From contig OY856188.1 of the NCBI GenBank assembly GCA_963693315.1, positions 162,336,002 through 162,400,001 on the forward strand: DNA of 64,000 nucleotides, written 5' to 3'. The position numbers and the translations under genes are program-made. This DNA is from Diogma glabrata (Eukaryota; Arthropoda; Insecta; Diptera; Cylindrotomidae). Below are positions 35,465 through 48,381 of this stretch, piece by piece (the first letter of the stretch is position 1; each line of letters begins with the position of its first letter). The notes beneath the pieces are model-generated. The model saw only the letters and a program-made list of their open reading frames with translations, had not been told where the DNA came from and ran no database searches.

Positions 35465-35753
35465 GGGTGCTATACAGTTTTTATTGCATTTTATTTGATT
35501 TTAATAAACGTTTGTATTATTTTCGTATTTTGTATTATATTAATTATTTTTGCCAGATTTGCACGTTTTTCATTAAAAGCGTAATTTTAACGTACTTGTA
35601 AATAACGTGACCTTGAATTTCAAACAAATTCGCCTATGGCGCGCTTTTTTTGGTCGCTGCGTTCGTATTTGATAATTTTTTAAAATATATTAGGCGGCAA
35701 TATAAATTAGCCTATAAGTGGCAAATTTGTAAATCTGCCACTGGACTGCAACT

Positions 35754-36345
35754 CATCTGTAATTGAACTGCATAAATAATTTTGATTTCACCATATCGGT
35801 ATGAAGCCTTTTGATTTGTTAGTCCATATAATTCCCATCACGCTAAAAATGCATTCAACAAAACAATTAAAATTATTAATTGGCACTGCAAAAACAAATT
35901 TGCAAATTTAAAGTAATTCAGGTGCGTTTGTGTTGATTTTAAAATATTCAGTCCATTTTTTCTGCAATTCATTCCACTTAATAAGGGAAAAACTTCATTG
36001 ATACGTATTTCTGAAAACAACTGAATTTAACTATTTATAAACAAAAAAGCGTATATTTTTGAATATTTTAAAAAAACGTACGTATAGCGTATTCACAAAT
36101 ATTTTTGATAAAAAAAACGTATTATACGCCCCAAAAACGTATAGGTGGCAAGCCTATGTCCTAGCAGGCACACTATAAATCGATTATTTATTTTATTGGA
36201 TGAGTTTTTTTAAAAACAGAGAGTTTTTTTGACTATAACCGCCAGAACATTATTTAGATACACCAAAATTAACATTTATTTTATTTGACAGATTGCTGTC
36301 GTTCGTCGTTCAGAATATATTGTTGTCGACTTAATAGTTGAGTGT
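35754..36345. other. Spacer, nothing recognised
   Basis: AT-rich, no supported gene. Confidence 0.45.
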
Positions 36346-36600
36346 TTATGAAATACTGCAAAATTTTATGATGACTTCATCTTCGATATATTCCATGAGA
36401 TAGTTGGCTAAATCAGTACTAATAGGCGAACCTATTGGAAATTCAAAAATCTGAACAAATATTTTATTATTGAAACTGAATGAATTATTGTCCAAAACTA
36501 AATCCACAGCCAGTGGTCCGTTGGTCCATAGATCCCTTAAAATTTGGTTTACAAATTCTTTTGTTAATTTTCGAATTTTTTCAATCAACTTTTATGCTAA
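36346..36600 (-). pseudogene. Penelope-like reverse transcriptase fragment
   Basis: The minus-strand frame 36588-36346 has SFSFNNKIFVQIFEFPIGSP then ISTDLANYLMEYIEDEVI. This matches the Penelope-type RT block with F.F..k.y.Q..G.pMGSPiSp..A...Me..E, here with the G and M replaced (E, I). Only about 80 codons survive; no YADD box is present in the piece. Probably the same broad class as the C-termini at 24118-24540. Confidence 0.7.
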
Positions 36601-38085
36601 ACCACCAGCATTTGGTTATAAAGATACTTTACTCATTCATCCATTATTGAACTTTTTAATTAATTAATGAAGTTTTAAAATACATATTTTCATTATGAAT
36701 TAAAATTACTTCGGTCTGAAAGACCTAAGTATTACATTCATGAGCTCAAAGTGAAATTCTTACCCCCACTTTTATTGGCATTTCTCGACGTTTTAGGACC
36801 TACTGATTCTAAAAAAGCAATAAAAAAAAATGTATGTCTGTCTGTTGGCAGTCCGGCCGTCCGTCCGTCTGTCAGTCACAACCGACGAAATCTAGAAAAC
36901 CGCTGGACGGATCACAAAATTTCTTTTCTAAAAATAGGTTTACTCAATGGAAAGAGCCGAAAGAACGATGTGTTCGATAACTGTACCAGAAGTGTGTCAA
37001 AAGAGTCGTCAAGTGTGTCAAAACTAGGAAATTTGCTTATTTTTTGCTTAAAAAACGTTCATTTTAAGTGATTACGAGTAGAAATATTAAATTTGGAGAA
37101 ATCTTGATGGTGGGGATTGGTATGTGAGACCAAAATCTAGATTATTGCATTATAATTTTGTCAAAAACATGTTGTCAAGTGTGTCAAAAGAAAGATTTTT
37201 ATTTATTTTTTTACCCAATTTTTTGGACAAAAATAAAATTAATAATTTGTATGACATGAAAATATATTATTATTATAGACTATAGAGAATTATGGCATTA
37301 TAAGTTTGTCAAAAAAATAATGTCAAGCGTGTCAAAAAATGATTTCATTGATTTTTTACCCAATTTTTTGGGAAAAAAATGTAGCTGTTTTTATGACGTA
37401 AATGTAATTGAAAATGAAATTGGACATGGAAAATTTTTAATTTGTTATAGTTTTTGAAATATTTTTGGAATTTTGGAAAAAGTTTGTATTTTTGATTTTG
37501 TAATAACTTTTGCAATATTTTTAGAATTATTGAAAAAGTTTTAATCTTTGATTTTGTAAGAATTTTTGGGATATTTTCGGAATTTTGAATTTTATTATAA
37601 TTTTTGGAATTTTGAAAAAATTTTCAATTTTTGATTTTGTAATAATTTTTATAATATTTTTGGAATTTTGAAAGAAATATGAATTTGTGATTTTGTAATA
37701 TTTTCTGAAAATGTAAATGAAAATGAAATTGGACATGGACATTTTTGAATTTGTTATAGTTTTTGAATATTTTTGGAATGTTGAAAAATTTTCAATTTTT
37801 GATTTTGTAAGAATTTTTGCAATATTTTTTGAATTTTGAAAAATTTTTAATTTTTGATTTTATTATAATTTTTATAATTTTGGAAAAAGTTTCAATTTCT
37901 GATATTGTTATAATTTTTGCAATATTTTTAGAGTTTTGGAAAAAGTTTGAATTTTTAAGAATTTTTGGAATATTATTAGAATTTCGAAAAAGTTTAAATA
38001 TTTGATTTTATTCCAATTTTTGGAATATTTTTTAAAATAGAATATTTGAATTTTATATATACATATTTTTAGAATTTTGAAAAAA

Positions 38086-38843
38086 GTTTTTATCAGTGTT
38101 GCAAAACGAAAAAAAAATTCGTAACGTTATGCGTTTCGTTTTATAACATTATATTTATTTTTTCGGTACGTTATTTCGTTATGAAACAGAAAAATATTAT
38201 ATTTCGTTATGTTATAACGTTATAGTTACGTTATTTTAAAATTTAATGTTATGTTTAAAACTAACCTATTTAAATGTACAAAAATCGAAAATTTCTAATA
38301 AACAGTTACTTTTTGCATGCAAAATTAGAAAAGTATTAATATAAAATTAATATTTTTCAAATTTTGCATGCAAAAAGTAGTAAATCGTTGTAAAATAACA
38401 TTAAATAATTAAATACATTAAAAAAATTTGCATCCAGCATAAAAATATTCCTTCTTAAAATTATTCAAAACACTTGTGATGCAGAAACGGCTAGTGCAGT
38501 CTTGAAATCACTTGAAATATACTTAAAATTTTACAAAATGTTCATTATTTTGTTACATATATCAAACAATTTTATAATTACCAAAACCTTCAGTTCAATC
38601 GTTCACATAATCGAAAAATGGCAGATAATAGTTAGATTTTATAAAACCGTTAATTATAATTATACAAAAAGTATACCAGAAAAACGAAATATATATTAAC
38701 GTTATCGTTACGTTTTGCGTTATTGTAACGCAATTTAATTTTTAAAACGTTATGGAAGTAATTATTACTAATAACGCTATTTCATTTCGTTATTTCGTTT
38801 TTGCGTTACATTTCGAGTAACGTTTTGCAACACTGGTTTTTAT
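38086..38843. mobile_element. hAT-type MITE with perfect 8-bp TSD (GTTTTTAT)
   Basis: Element 38094-38835 (742 bp): left CAGTGTTGCAAAACG, right CGTTTTGCAACACTG, flanked by GTTTTTAT at 38086-38093 and 38836-38843. Subterminal sequence is full of AACGTTAT/ATAACGTTAT palindromes. No transposase. Confidence 0.95.
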
Positions 38844-39207
38844 TTTTGATTTTGTAAGAATTTTTAGAATATTTTTGGAATTTAAAAAAATTTTAAATTT
38901 TTGATTTTATTATAATTTTTATAATTTTGGAAGAAGTTACAATTTTTGATTTTGTTATAATTTTTGCAATATTTTTAGAATTTTTGAATGTGTGATTTTG
39001 TAATAATTTTTGAAATGTTTTTAGAATTTTGTTTGAAAAAAGTTTGAATTTTTTATTTTACAATATTTTTGGAATTTTGAAAGAAATATGAATTTGTGAT
39101 TTTGTAATATTTTCTCGAAACGCTAAATTGCGAGGTTTTTGAGTAGTTTGCGGATTATATAATCTTTTCACTAAATTATGTTATTATATGATCTGTTATA
39201 ATTTTCC

Positions 39208-39345
39208 GGCAACGTATTGATGTTTCGTGTTAGTTTTGTAATACATATCTAAACAGAGATAAAAAAATACATGTAAGGGCAACGTATTGATGTTTCGTGG
39301 TAGTTTTGTAATACATATCTAAACAGAGATAAAAAAATACATGTA
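39208..39345. repeat. 70-bp tandem duplication within satellite module 4
   Basis: GGCAACGTATTGATGTTTCG starts at 39209 and 39279; the two units are nearly identical. Confidence 0.88.
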
Positions 39346-42173
39346 CGTTAACAAAAAGTTATGTTTGATATACATCGCTGCCCAAAACTAAAAACCATGT
39401 CCTCCTAAAAGTTTTTTGCCGAAATCTATATCAAAATCCTTAACCCAGACCGAAGTCTTGATATCTCAGAGCTGTGAGATTTCAGCCCCTCCATATTTTT
39501 ACTATTGTTTTGTTGGTGACATTTTAACTGCTATACATATTAAGATAATATGAATAAAATTTTGAAGGTTTTTAACAGCTGTAATCATTATATAAAATAT
39601 ACATTTTGATTTATTATTCAAAAATTGGCTGTAAAATAAAGCAGGCTATTTTACTTTTGTCTGAAAGACCTAAGTATTACATTCATGAGCCAAAAGTGAA
39701 ACTCCTACCCCCACTTTTCTGGCATTTCTCGACGTTTTAGGTCATAATGATTCCAAAAATGCAAAAAAATTGTAAGTCTGCCTATCTGCCGGCCGGCCGG
39801 CCGTCACAACCGACGAAATTTAGAAAACTGCTGAAGGGCTTTTAAAAATTTTGCTTTCTAAAAATAGGTATACTCAATGGTAAGAGCCCAAAAGACGATG
39901 TGTTCGATAACTGTACCGAAAATATGTCAAAAAACTGGTCAAGTGTGTCAAAATAAGGAAATATGAATATTTTTTGCTGGAAAAACGTTCAATTTAAGTG
40001 ATAAGGAGTAGTAATGAAAAATGTGGAAAAATTTTGATGGTCTGAATTGGTATGTGAGATCCAAAACTAATTGCCCTTGAAGTTTGTCAAAATAATGTTG
40101 TCAGGTTTGTCAAAAGAAAAATTTTTATTTATTTTTTACCCACTATTTTGGAAAAAAATAAAATTAATTATAGAGAATTATGCCATTAAAAGTTTGTCAA
40201 AAAATAATGTCAAGTGTGTCAAAAGAATGATTTTCATTTACTTTTTTAGAAAAAAATAAAATTAGTTCTTTGTATGAAATGAAATGTTATTGATAATGAG
40301 AAATGCAATAAAAATCGAATTTTAATATTGCAATAGCATTTTATTGCATTATAAGTTTGTCAGAAAAATATTGTCAAGTGTGTCATAAAAATGATTTCAT
40401 TTATTTTTTTAGCCAATTTTTTGGGAGAGAAAATGTAATTGAACATGAAATTGGCTACGGCAGTTTTGGAATTTGTTATAGTTTTTGAAATATTTTTGGG
40501 ATTTTGAAAAAAGTTTGTAATTACTTCGGTCTGAAAGACCTAAGTATTACATTCATGAGCTAAAAGTGAAATTCTTACCCCCACTTTTTTGGCATTGCTC
40601 GACGGACCTACGACTCGACGGACCTATTGATACTAAAAAAGCAAAAAAAAAAAATGTATGTCTGTCTGCCGGTTGGCCGGTCGGCCATCACAACTGACGA
40701 AATCTAGAAAACGGCTGCAGTGATTTGAAAAATTTTGAATTCTTAAAATAGGTACACCAAAAATAGGTGCGATAACTGTACCGGAAGTGTGTCAAAAAAA
40801 TCGTCAAGTGTGTCAAAACTAGGAAATATGCATATGTTTTGATTAAAAAACGTTTATTTTAAGTGATAATGAGTAGGAACAAAGAATGTGGAGAAATCTT
40901 GATGGTCGGGATTGGTATGTGATATCAAAAACTAGATTATTGCATTATAAGTTTGTCAAAAAAATGTTGTCAAGTGTGTCAAAAGAAAGATTTTTATTTA
41001 TTTTTTTACCCAATTTTTTGGAAAAATTTCAAATTAATTATTTGTTTGAAATGAAATTTTATTATTATTATTGAGAATTATAGCATTATATGTTTGTCAA
41101 AAAAATGTTGTCAAGTGTGTCAAAAGAAAGATTTGTATTTATTGTTTTACCCAATTTTCGGAACAAAATAAAATTAACGATTTGTATGATATGAAATTAT
41201 GGCATTGTTATTTTGTCAAAAATATGCTGTCAAGTGTGTGACAAGAAAGATTTTTATTTACTTTTTTACCCAATTTTTTTGGAAAAAAATAAAATTAATA
41301 ATTTATATGACATGATATTTTATTATTATTATAGAGAATTATGGCATTATAAGTTTGTCAAAAAAATAATGTCAAGTGAGTCAAAAAATGATTTCATTTA
41401 TTTTTTTAGCCAATTTTTTGGAAAAAAAATGTAGCTATTTTTATGACGTAAATGTAATTGAAAATGAAATTGGACATGGAAATTTTGAAAATTTGTTATA
41501 GTTTTTGAAATATTTTTGGAATTTTGAAAAAAGTTTGTATGTTTGATTTTGTAAGAATTTTTGGAATGTTTTTAGAATTTCGAAAAATTTTAAATTTTTG
41601 ATTTTATTATAATTTTTGGAATTTTGAAAACAGTATCATTTTTCGATTTTGTAAGAATTTTTGGAATATTTTTGGAATTTTGAAAAAAGTTTGATTTTAT
41701 TTAATTTGTACAATATTTTTGGAATTTTGAAAGAAATTTGAATTTCTGATTTTGGAATATTTTCTCGAATCGCTAAATGGAAGGTTTTTGAGTAGTTTGC
41801 TGAAAATGTAATTGAAAATGAAATTGGACATGGACATTTTTGAATTTGTTATAGTTTTGGAAATATTTTTGGAATTTTGAAAAAAGTTTGTATTTTTGAT
41901 TTTGTAATAATTTTTGCAATATTTTTAGAATTATTGAAAAAGTTTTAGTTTTTTATTTTCTAAGAATTTTTGGAATATTTTTAGAATTTTGGAAAATTTA
42001 AAATTTTTGATTTTATTATAATTTTTAGAATTTTGAAAAAACTTTAAATTTTTGATTTTGTAATAATTTTTGGAATATTTTTAGAATTTTGAAAAAGCTT
42101 GATTTTATTTAATTTTTACAATATTTTTGGAATTTTGAAAGAAATATGAATTTGTGATTTTGTAATATTTTCT

Positions 42174-43213
42174 GCTTTGTCACCAACTCTATTTCTTATT
42201 TATATTAATAATTTGTTGAATTCTACAGTTAGTCCTATTCATAGTTTTGCTGATGATAGCACTGTTCATGCGTCTCATGAAAACCCTAAATTATATTCGC
42301 CGTTAGCGCTTAACAACTGTAGATCAAATTTGATAGATTCTTTAAACCATGACCTTAAAACTATTTTGGATTGGGGGCTCGCTAATAGTGTTGAATTCAA
42401 TACGAGCAAAACACAGGCTTGTCATTTTTCTAGATTATCTACACCTAATCCGTTTCAATTAAAGTTTGACTCTAAAGATCTTGTAGTGAAAAAATCTATT
42501 AGGCTTCTAGGAGTAGAAGTTAAAAATGATTTGAAATGGAATTCTCATATTTTTAACCTAGCTAAGAGCGCTGTTCGAAAATTGGGCTTTTTGGGACGAT
42601 GTCGTAAGTTTTTTAATAGCGAACAGCTTCTTTTAATTTACAAATCATTCATACGTCCCTGCATGGAGTACTGTTCTCACATATGGGGTAGAGCTTATTA
42701 TAGTAGTTTGAAGTGTCTTGATTCTGTTCAGCGCAGAGCAGTTAAACTGATTGGCAACTCAACTCTCACTAATGAGCTTGACTCTTTACAGCACAGACAA
42801 AATGTTGCTGATTTGACAATTTTCTACAAATACATTATGGATGAACGAACTTCTGAAGAGATTAAATCAATTTTACCTGAAGTAGCAATCCCATTGCGCA
42901 ACACCAGAGCAAATGTTGTAGCCCATCCTTTTACGGTTCATATAAAAAGATGCAGAACTGTAGCCTTTCAGCGTGATTTTTTCAACAGAGTCTCTTATCT
43001 CTGGAATGCGTTACCTTCATGGGTTTTTCCTGATAGCTTTAATCCTCAAAATTTTAAAGTTAGCGTCCATAAATTTCTAAAAGAAACTTAATTTATTCAA
43101 TACTTAATCTCAATCCCTAGTTGGCATGGTATCTTCGGATATTCAGAGACGTTAATTAATAATTTTTTATAATTAACACTAAACATGCCTAACTTAGAAT
43201 AAAAAAAAAAAAA
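42174..43213 (+). mobile_element. 5'-truncated non-LTR retrotransposon, intact 3' RT frame
   Basis: The frame runs without break from the 5' junction (Ala-Leu-SPTLFLIYINNLLN) to the stop at 43089-43091. It contains HSFADDSTVH (the YADD-type catalytic box, C-terminal D's intact), NTSKTQ, IRLLGVEVKND, the thumb/C-terminal FIRPCMEYCSHIWGRAYYSS and LDSVQRRAVKLIGN, and ends KVSVHKFLKET. A 110-nt 3' UTR and a poly(A) run (43201-43213) follow. By comparison with the satellite copy at about 39106-39130 the element sits inside satellite module 4, and its first base is about 42174. Jockey/CR1-type by eye; related to the copies at 237 and 46866 but a different subfamily. EN domain and first RT motifs are missing by truncation, so it is inactive. 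Confidence 0.92.
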
Positions 43214-43909
43214 TGAAACGATAAATGGGAGGTTTTTGAGTAGTTTACTGATTGTATCACCTTTTCACTAAACTATGTTAATTTATGATCTGTTATAATT
43301 TTCCGGCAACGTATTGATGTTTCGTGTTAGTTTTGTAATAAATTTCTAAACAGAGATAAAAAATATATGTACTTCAACAAAGAGTTTTATGTTTGATATA
43401 CATCGCTGCCCAAACTAAAAACCATGTCCTCAAAAAAGTTTTTTTGCCGAAAATTATATCAAAAGCCTTAACCGAAGTCTTGATATCTCAGAGCTGTGAG
43501 ATTTCAGTCGCTCCATATTTTTGATTTTGTAATAATGTTTGCAATATTTTTAGAAATTTGGAAAACGTTTTAATTTTTGATTTTGTTATAATTTTTGCAA
43601 TATTTTTAGAATTTTGAAAAAAATTTTTGATTTTGTGAATTTTATATAAATTTTTAGAATTTTGAAGAACGTTTCAATTTTTTATTTTGTTAGAATTTTT
43701 GAAATATTTCTAGAATTTTGAAAAATTTTAAATTTTTGTTTTTATTATAATTTTTGGAATTTTGAAAAATGTTTCAATTTTTGATAATTATAATATCAGT
43801 GATAGTTATAATCTTTGATCAGTTTCACTATCATGGTTTAGTTTGTTGATCTTTTTGCTATTAACTATAGAAGAAAAACGTGTTCTACATAGACCGGGTT
43901 GTGAAAACT

Positions 43910-44720
43910 TGACCATTTTTATTTAACTGAAACTTGGCATATAAGTAGTATGGACAAAATAAAAAATACAAATTATTTTAGATTTTTTTTTAAAGTGCAT
44001 GTTTGGGCATACGGGGGTACCCCCACATGCATGAAAAATGAAAATTTTACCAATCTGAGGTAACTTTGAAATTAATTTGCTTAAAAATGCTATACTGATT
44101 GTAAGAAATTGTTTTGTTTAATATGGGTGATTTGTTAATCTTCAGGAAAAATAGTAAATAAACTTTTTTTAACTAATTTTAAAATATTAAAAAACATTTA
44201 GAAAAAAACAAGAGTTAAAGTTCAATTGAATTTTATTTTTTTTTTTAAATAGTTCTATCCTTACTTTAAAATATATCATATTTACGAAGATTCGTTTTTT
44301 GATGATGAAAAATTAGAATTTTAGTATTTAATTTTTATCTTTCAAATTAAATATCTCAGGAAAACGAAAAAAACGGATCTTTGTAAATTTGATATGTTTT
44401 AGAATTTTAAGTTGTATCCTCAAACTTTTTTTAGACAAAAAAAAAGTTAAAATTCAACTGACCTTTGACCCTAGCGTAATCTTTTAAGTGTTTTTAATAT
44501 TTTAATTTTTAAATTAATTAAAAAAAAGTTAAATTAATTTTTTTTCTGAAGATTAACTAATTACCTACCAAACAAAATCAGTTCGTTGCAATCGATATGG
44601 TATAGCCATTCTTGGACAAATTTATTAAACTATGATTAAACTATGCACTTTTAAAAATTCTAAAACAAGTTGTTTTTATTTTGTCCATACTATTTATATG
44701 CCAAGATTCAAAAATGGTTG
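43910..44720. mobile_element. Foldback element, about 810 bp
   Basis: Outer arms share ACTTGGCATATAAGTAGTAT / ATACTATTTATATGCCAAGA and GGACAAAATAAAAA / TTTTTATTTTGTCC. Further in, TAGAATTTTTAAAAGTGCAT-type, TTGTTTGGTA and GTTAATCTTC pair with their complements, and near the centre AGTTAAAGTTCAA pairs with TTAAAATTCAACT. A long degenerate palindrome with no coding region. Confidence 0.7.
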
Positions 44721-46865
44721 GCCAAAATCAAAAATGGTTTAAATCAAAAGTTCAAATTTCGAATTTTTCAGCTTGGTAGATCACGTTTTTTATCTGATAT
44801 AAAATTGTTGGCATCACACGTCACAAACGCAATTTATTGAGCTTTTGAAGGATTTGCAACCAAAAAACAGAAAAGTTATTTTTGTGAGTAAACAACAAAA
44901 AAAAACTAATAATAGCAAATAATTGGACATTGTCTGTTCGCTAGTTTTACCGGGCTATGTTTAGTTCGTAATTATAATTTCTCATTTTGTTGGTCTTTTC
45001 CGAATTGGTTGATGTAAACTTAAAAGTTTCATCAGTGATAAATAAGTATAAACTGTATTTATTTATAACTGTGTCGCACGGCTAAAAACTGTCATCTGAA
45101 AAATGTATCAAGTTACATGGAATGCCTGCATAAAGAGAGCTTTGCATGGAGAATCCCACCCTTCTATTACAGTCAGCATCGCCATTAATAAATTTATAAT
45201 TAAAGCATCTACTACAGTCATCAGTTTTATAATTATAAAAACGGAAGTGAACTGAAATCAATATACCAATGTACAATATAGTTTTTACGATTACTTAAAT
45301 TTATTTGCGTTACGACCCTGTCTAGGGTTATTTAGATTTAAACAACAAGTTTTATTTTACATCTGTAAGTAGTTAATTTTAATTGTATTTAGAATTAACT
45401 CTTCCTTATCTTGATTTGTAAAATGTTTTTTATTTTTTGTGTAACAAGCACTCGTCCTTGCTATGCAGGGGTGCTTTCAGATGGACTCTTAGTTCAATTA
45501 AACGTATAGTTTACCATTTCTTAATATAAAGATATGTATACATAAAAACTAACCCTTAAGCTTGTGTCAATGAAGTGCACGAAAAGAATAACAATTTAGT
45601 AAAACAACAAAAAACATATTGTTAGGAGATAATTAATTTCTTAACCTCACTATTTGTAAATTTTGAAAGTTTGTATTGATATTTTACCCCGTACAATCCT
45701 AATTGACTTGTGTAGTTATTATTGACTGTTGCCAATCAATTTGAAATCAATTTTACGACATAAATGTCAAGTTAATTTGTGAATCATATGAATTTTTCAA
45801 TTCAAAATCAGTTTTTGGGTTTATATGAATAAGCATACCCTGTCGAAAGACAAATTAAACCTATATAATAAAAAAATATTGTAGACACAAATTAGATCAA
45901 GTAATTAATTGAAAATTGAAGTCACGATCTAACCTAAATTTTATTGTTAAATTTTCTTAAAGATATCCCTATTTACTCATTGTTGAAATTAGAAATAAAA
46001 TTAAAATAAATATAAAGAATATAAAGTAAATATTAGAAGCACCAGCTTTTGTTTGTATCTTTTCTGTTCCCTAAAGCTAAACATAAATAAATTTGTTGAT
46101 TAAAGATGACAATCTAATTTGTTATTGTAAAAGAAGAGATACAATTTAGCCCTGTTGACAAAATATTTTTTGGTCTTTATTGTAGATTATTTGTAAATGA
46201 ATAACAAAAATCGAAATGCACTCTCTGTAAAGTATAAATTAAAAAGACATCAAAAATGTAAATTTTAATTCGTTAAAATGCATTGGTATTGATAGAAATG
46301 CTATTGATGGAAAATCGAATTAAGACGCCGACGAATTAAGACGCCGAGCCCAACCATTTCCGATTTTCTTGAAACCTCGGTGATCGTTAGTATAATAAAA
46401 AAAAACAATACGTGTTTTTATTTTTTCACTAGTTTTGACACAGGGTGACTCGAAACTTCTTAAGAAATTTAGTGACAATCAAAAATTAAATTTAAATTGT
46501 GTTCGAACGGTTTATTCGATTTGTATAATTTTTTTTTTGTTTGAAAGGTACTTAGTTAACCTTTATAAAATTATTACATTGATAAAAAAATGTATATTTT
46601 TGTTCGAGTTTCTTTTATTTTCCAAACATGGATACTTTAAAAAGTGCCTTTTTTTAAAATTTTTTTACCGTTTGAAGATTAGCTATGTACCCAAAACGTA
46701 CTAAAATTACAGACAAGTGTTATTTTTTGTTTTTGACAAAAAGGCATTTGAATATATTATTATTTTGTAGTTGTTTGTACCTTGTGTCGTTTACTAAAAA
46801 CGAGTTTGCCGATGCTATTAAACTTTTTGTAGTTTAAAAGGTGTTGAATAAGGCTTTACTAAAAA
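44721..46865. other. Mostly non-coding stretch
   Basis: A minus-strand frame at 45276-45082 (YNYKTDDCSRCFNYKFINGD and more Cys) is protein-like but short and unrecognised. About 45700-45765 matches the outer part of the tRNA-like repeat (TTATTGACTGTTGCCAATCA). A small direct repeat GAATTAAGACGCCGA lies at about 46317-46345. No other signal. Confidence 0.4.
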
Positions 46866-47338
46866 AATTATCCTGTTTTTGCTATGCGAATTGTGGGTGA
46901 TCAAAATTTAACACCAAATCTCGATTCCCTACAACATCGTCGCAATGTTGCTGATCTCGTTGTTTTTTATAAATATCGTCACCAGCAGTGCTCGGATGAA
47001 ATCGGATCCATCATGCCTCAACCATATTCTTTTCCCCGTTTTACACGTCAATCGGTTTATGCAAACAGTGAAACTGTTGAGATCACTCACTGTCGTAGTG
47101 GCGGAATGCAGAGAGATTTATTTGTTCGTACATCGTACAAATTGAATAATTTGTCCGAATTAATAGGCCCCCGAGACTATTAATTCGGGAAAAGTGTTCA
47201 ATACACAAAGGTTTAAAATAGCGTTCATCAACACTTTAGAGCGCATGTTGTTGTGGGACCTAGTTCTTAAAAGGCACTATGTGTTGTTGTGATACACATT
47301 GTAGTTCCTATATAACACAACACTTTTATAAAAAAAAA
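46866..47338 (+). mobile_element. 3' tail of non-LTR retrotransposon
   Basis: The frame 46884-47183 gives MRIVGDQNLTPNLDSLQHRR then NVADLVVFYKYRHQQCSDEI, nearly the same as the 3' half of the element at 237-1252. The reading degrades after LNNLSE. A matching 3' UTR (TATGTGTTGTTGTGA) and poly(A) at 47331-47338 follow. Strongly 5'-truncated copy. Confidence 0.9.
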
Positions 47339-48039
47339 TATGGTTTTCTAGTGTTTTGTTTCACAGATGGACTTGGTAGGCTAATAGATCCCCTGTTACA
47401 TGACTTCTACTAAAACTCAGTGCCGTTACTACGGTACGGCCCACCCGGCCCTGGGCCGGGGGCCCACCATAAAACACTCATAAAAATATGAAAATGAACA
47501 CTTCAAATAATAAATTTAAAAAACAACAATGCAATTTTTTTTACTGGGCCCATGCCAATTTCAAAAATTCATTTATATCTAACGATACAAAATCATCATC
47601 ACTTGAACTCATCTTGATATTTTTCACAATAATTTATATATGAAAACTAAAAGAAAACTAAGGCTACATACTTCTTATAAGATCAAATTGGTTTGCTCAA
47701 AACGTACTAGATACAAATGCAATTTGTTTACAGAGCCTGCACAATGAAAATACTTTTACTCATGAGATCCAAGTTTGTATGAAAATTTATTTTGAGAAAA
47801 AAAAAATTTATTTTTGAAATACTTTTTCCTCAATGAAAAAGTTAAAAATTTCGTAACTTTTTCCTCATGATTAATAGAGAATTGAGCTACCTACATTTTA
47901 AAGCATTGTATTTCTATTAAAAAATAATAATAAAAAGTTGCTCAAATCTCATGAGGAAAAACCTCATACATTGTGCATGCACCGTTAGTTGTATTTTTTA
48001 TAAAAGTTTAATTTGGCAGCTTCGTTACAAAAAATCTTG

Positions 48040-48162
48040 TATGAAACACGTTGCTAAATTAGTTGTTTTAAGCACTCGATTTATTGTCAACCTCGGTTTC
48101 GCCTCGGTTGCCAATTTCACATCTCGTGCTTAAAACAACCTAACTAAGCAACTTGTTTCATA
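48040..48162. repeat. GC-looped hairpin, about 123 bp
   Basis: ATGAAACACGTTGCTAAATT then AGTTGTTTTAAGCAC pairs with GTGCTTAAAACAACCTAACT then AAGCAACTTGTTTCAT. The tip has CCTCGGTTTCGCCTCGG with ATTG/CAAT. Arms about 37-40 bp with few mismatches. Confidence 0.8.
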
Positions 48163-48381
48163 AATAGCTATTAAATAATCACAAAAAAACATTATAATTT
48201 ATATCAGAAAATCTTTGAATATTGAATATATTAGAAAATATTTCCCGTTATATCTCTTATTGAGGATAACACTTATTATTCAAAAGAATTTAATTAATAT
48301 GTTTCCAAACATAAAAAGAGCATTCAAAATTTTTTAACCATTAAGGTCACTAATTGTTCAGGAGAACAGTCTTTTTAGGCG

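Larger units (their letters stand above)
34262..35753. mobile_element. hAT-like element with CAGTGGC ends, host of a Transib
   Basis: Left end CAGTGGCTGATTT (34269), right end AAATCTGCCACTG (35743), with TGCAACT at 34262-34268 and again at 35747-35753 after three extra bases (GAC). A 7-8 bp duplication is thus likely but not perfect. CAGTGGC is a common hAT terminus. Internal: TAGGCTA/TAGCCTA palindromes near both ends, a 155-bp tandem duplication and a nested Transib element. Confidence 0.65.
36700..43800. repeat. Composite satellite of about 7 kb
   Basis: Four kinds of module recur. (1) GGTCTGAAAGACCTAAGTAT ... with GTCTG/CCGGCCGT runs and ACAACCGACGAAAT, starting near 36706, 39651 and 40520. 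(2) A unit around GTCAAGTGTGTCAAAAGAAA and TTATGGCATTATAAGTTTGT, repeated every 100-180 bp (37140-37420, 40070-40430, 40920-41430). (3) Runs of a 50-60 bp word TTTTTGATTTTGTAATAATT / TTTGGAATATTTTTAGAATT (37440-38090, 38840-39110, 41480-42170, 43510-43790). (4) A unit with GGTTTTTGAGTAGTTTGC, CCGGCAACGTATTGATGTTT and CCATGTCCTC (39110-39520, 43214-43510). It is interrupted by a hAT MITE and a retrotransposon. All ORFs here are repeat artefacts. Confidence 0.88.

Noticed and set aside
36751..37071. ORF of 106 codons with SVGSPAVRPSVSHNRR
   Set aside because: Lies in the GTCCGGCC-rich satellite module and is broken in the other two copies.
37817..38699. ORFs of 60-65 codons rich in Phe/Ile
   Set aside because: Arise from the TTTTTGATTTTGTAA-type satellite word and the hAT MITE.
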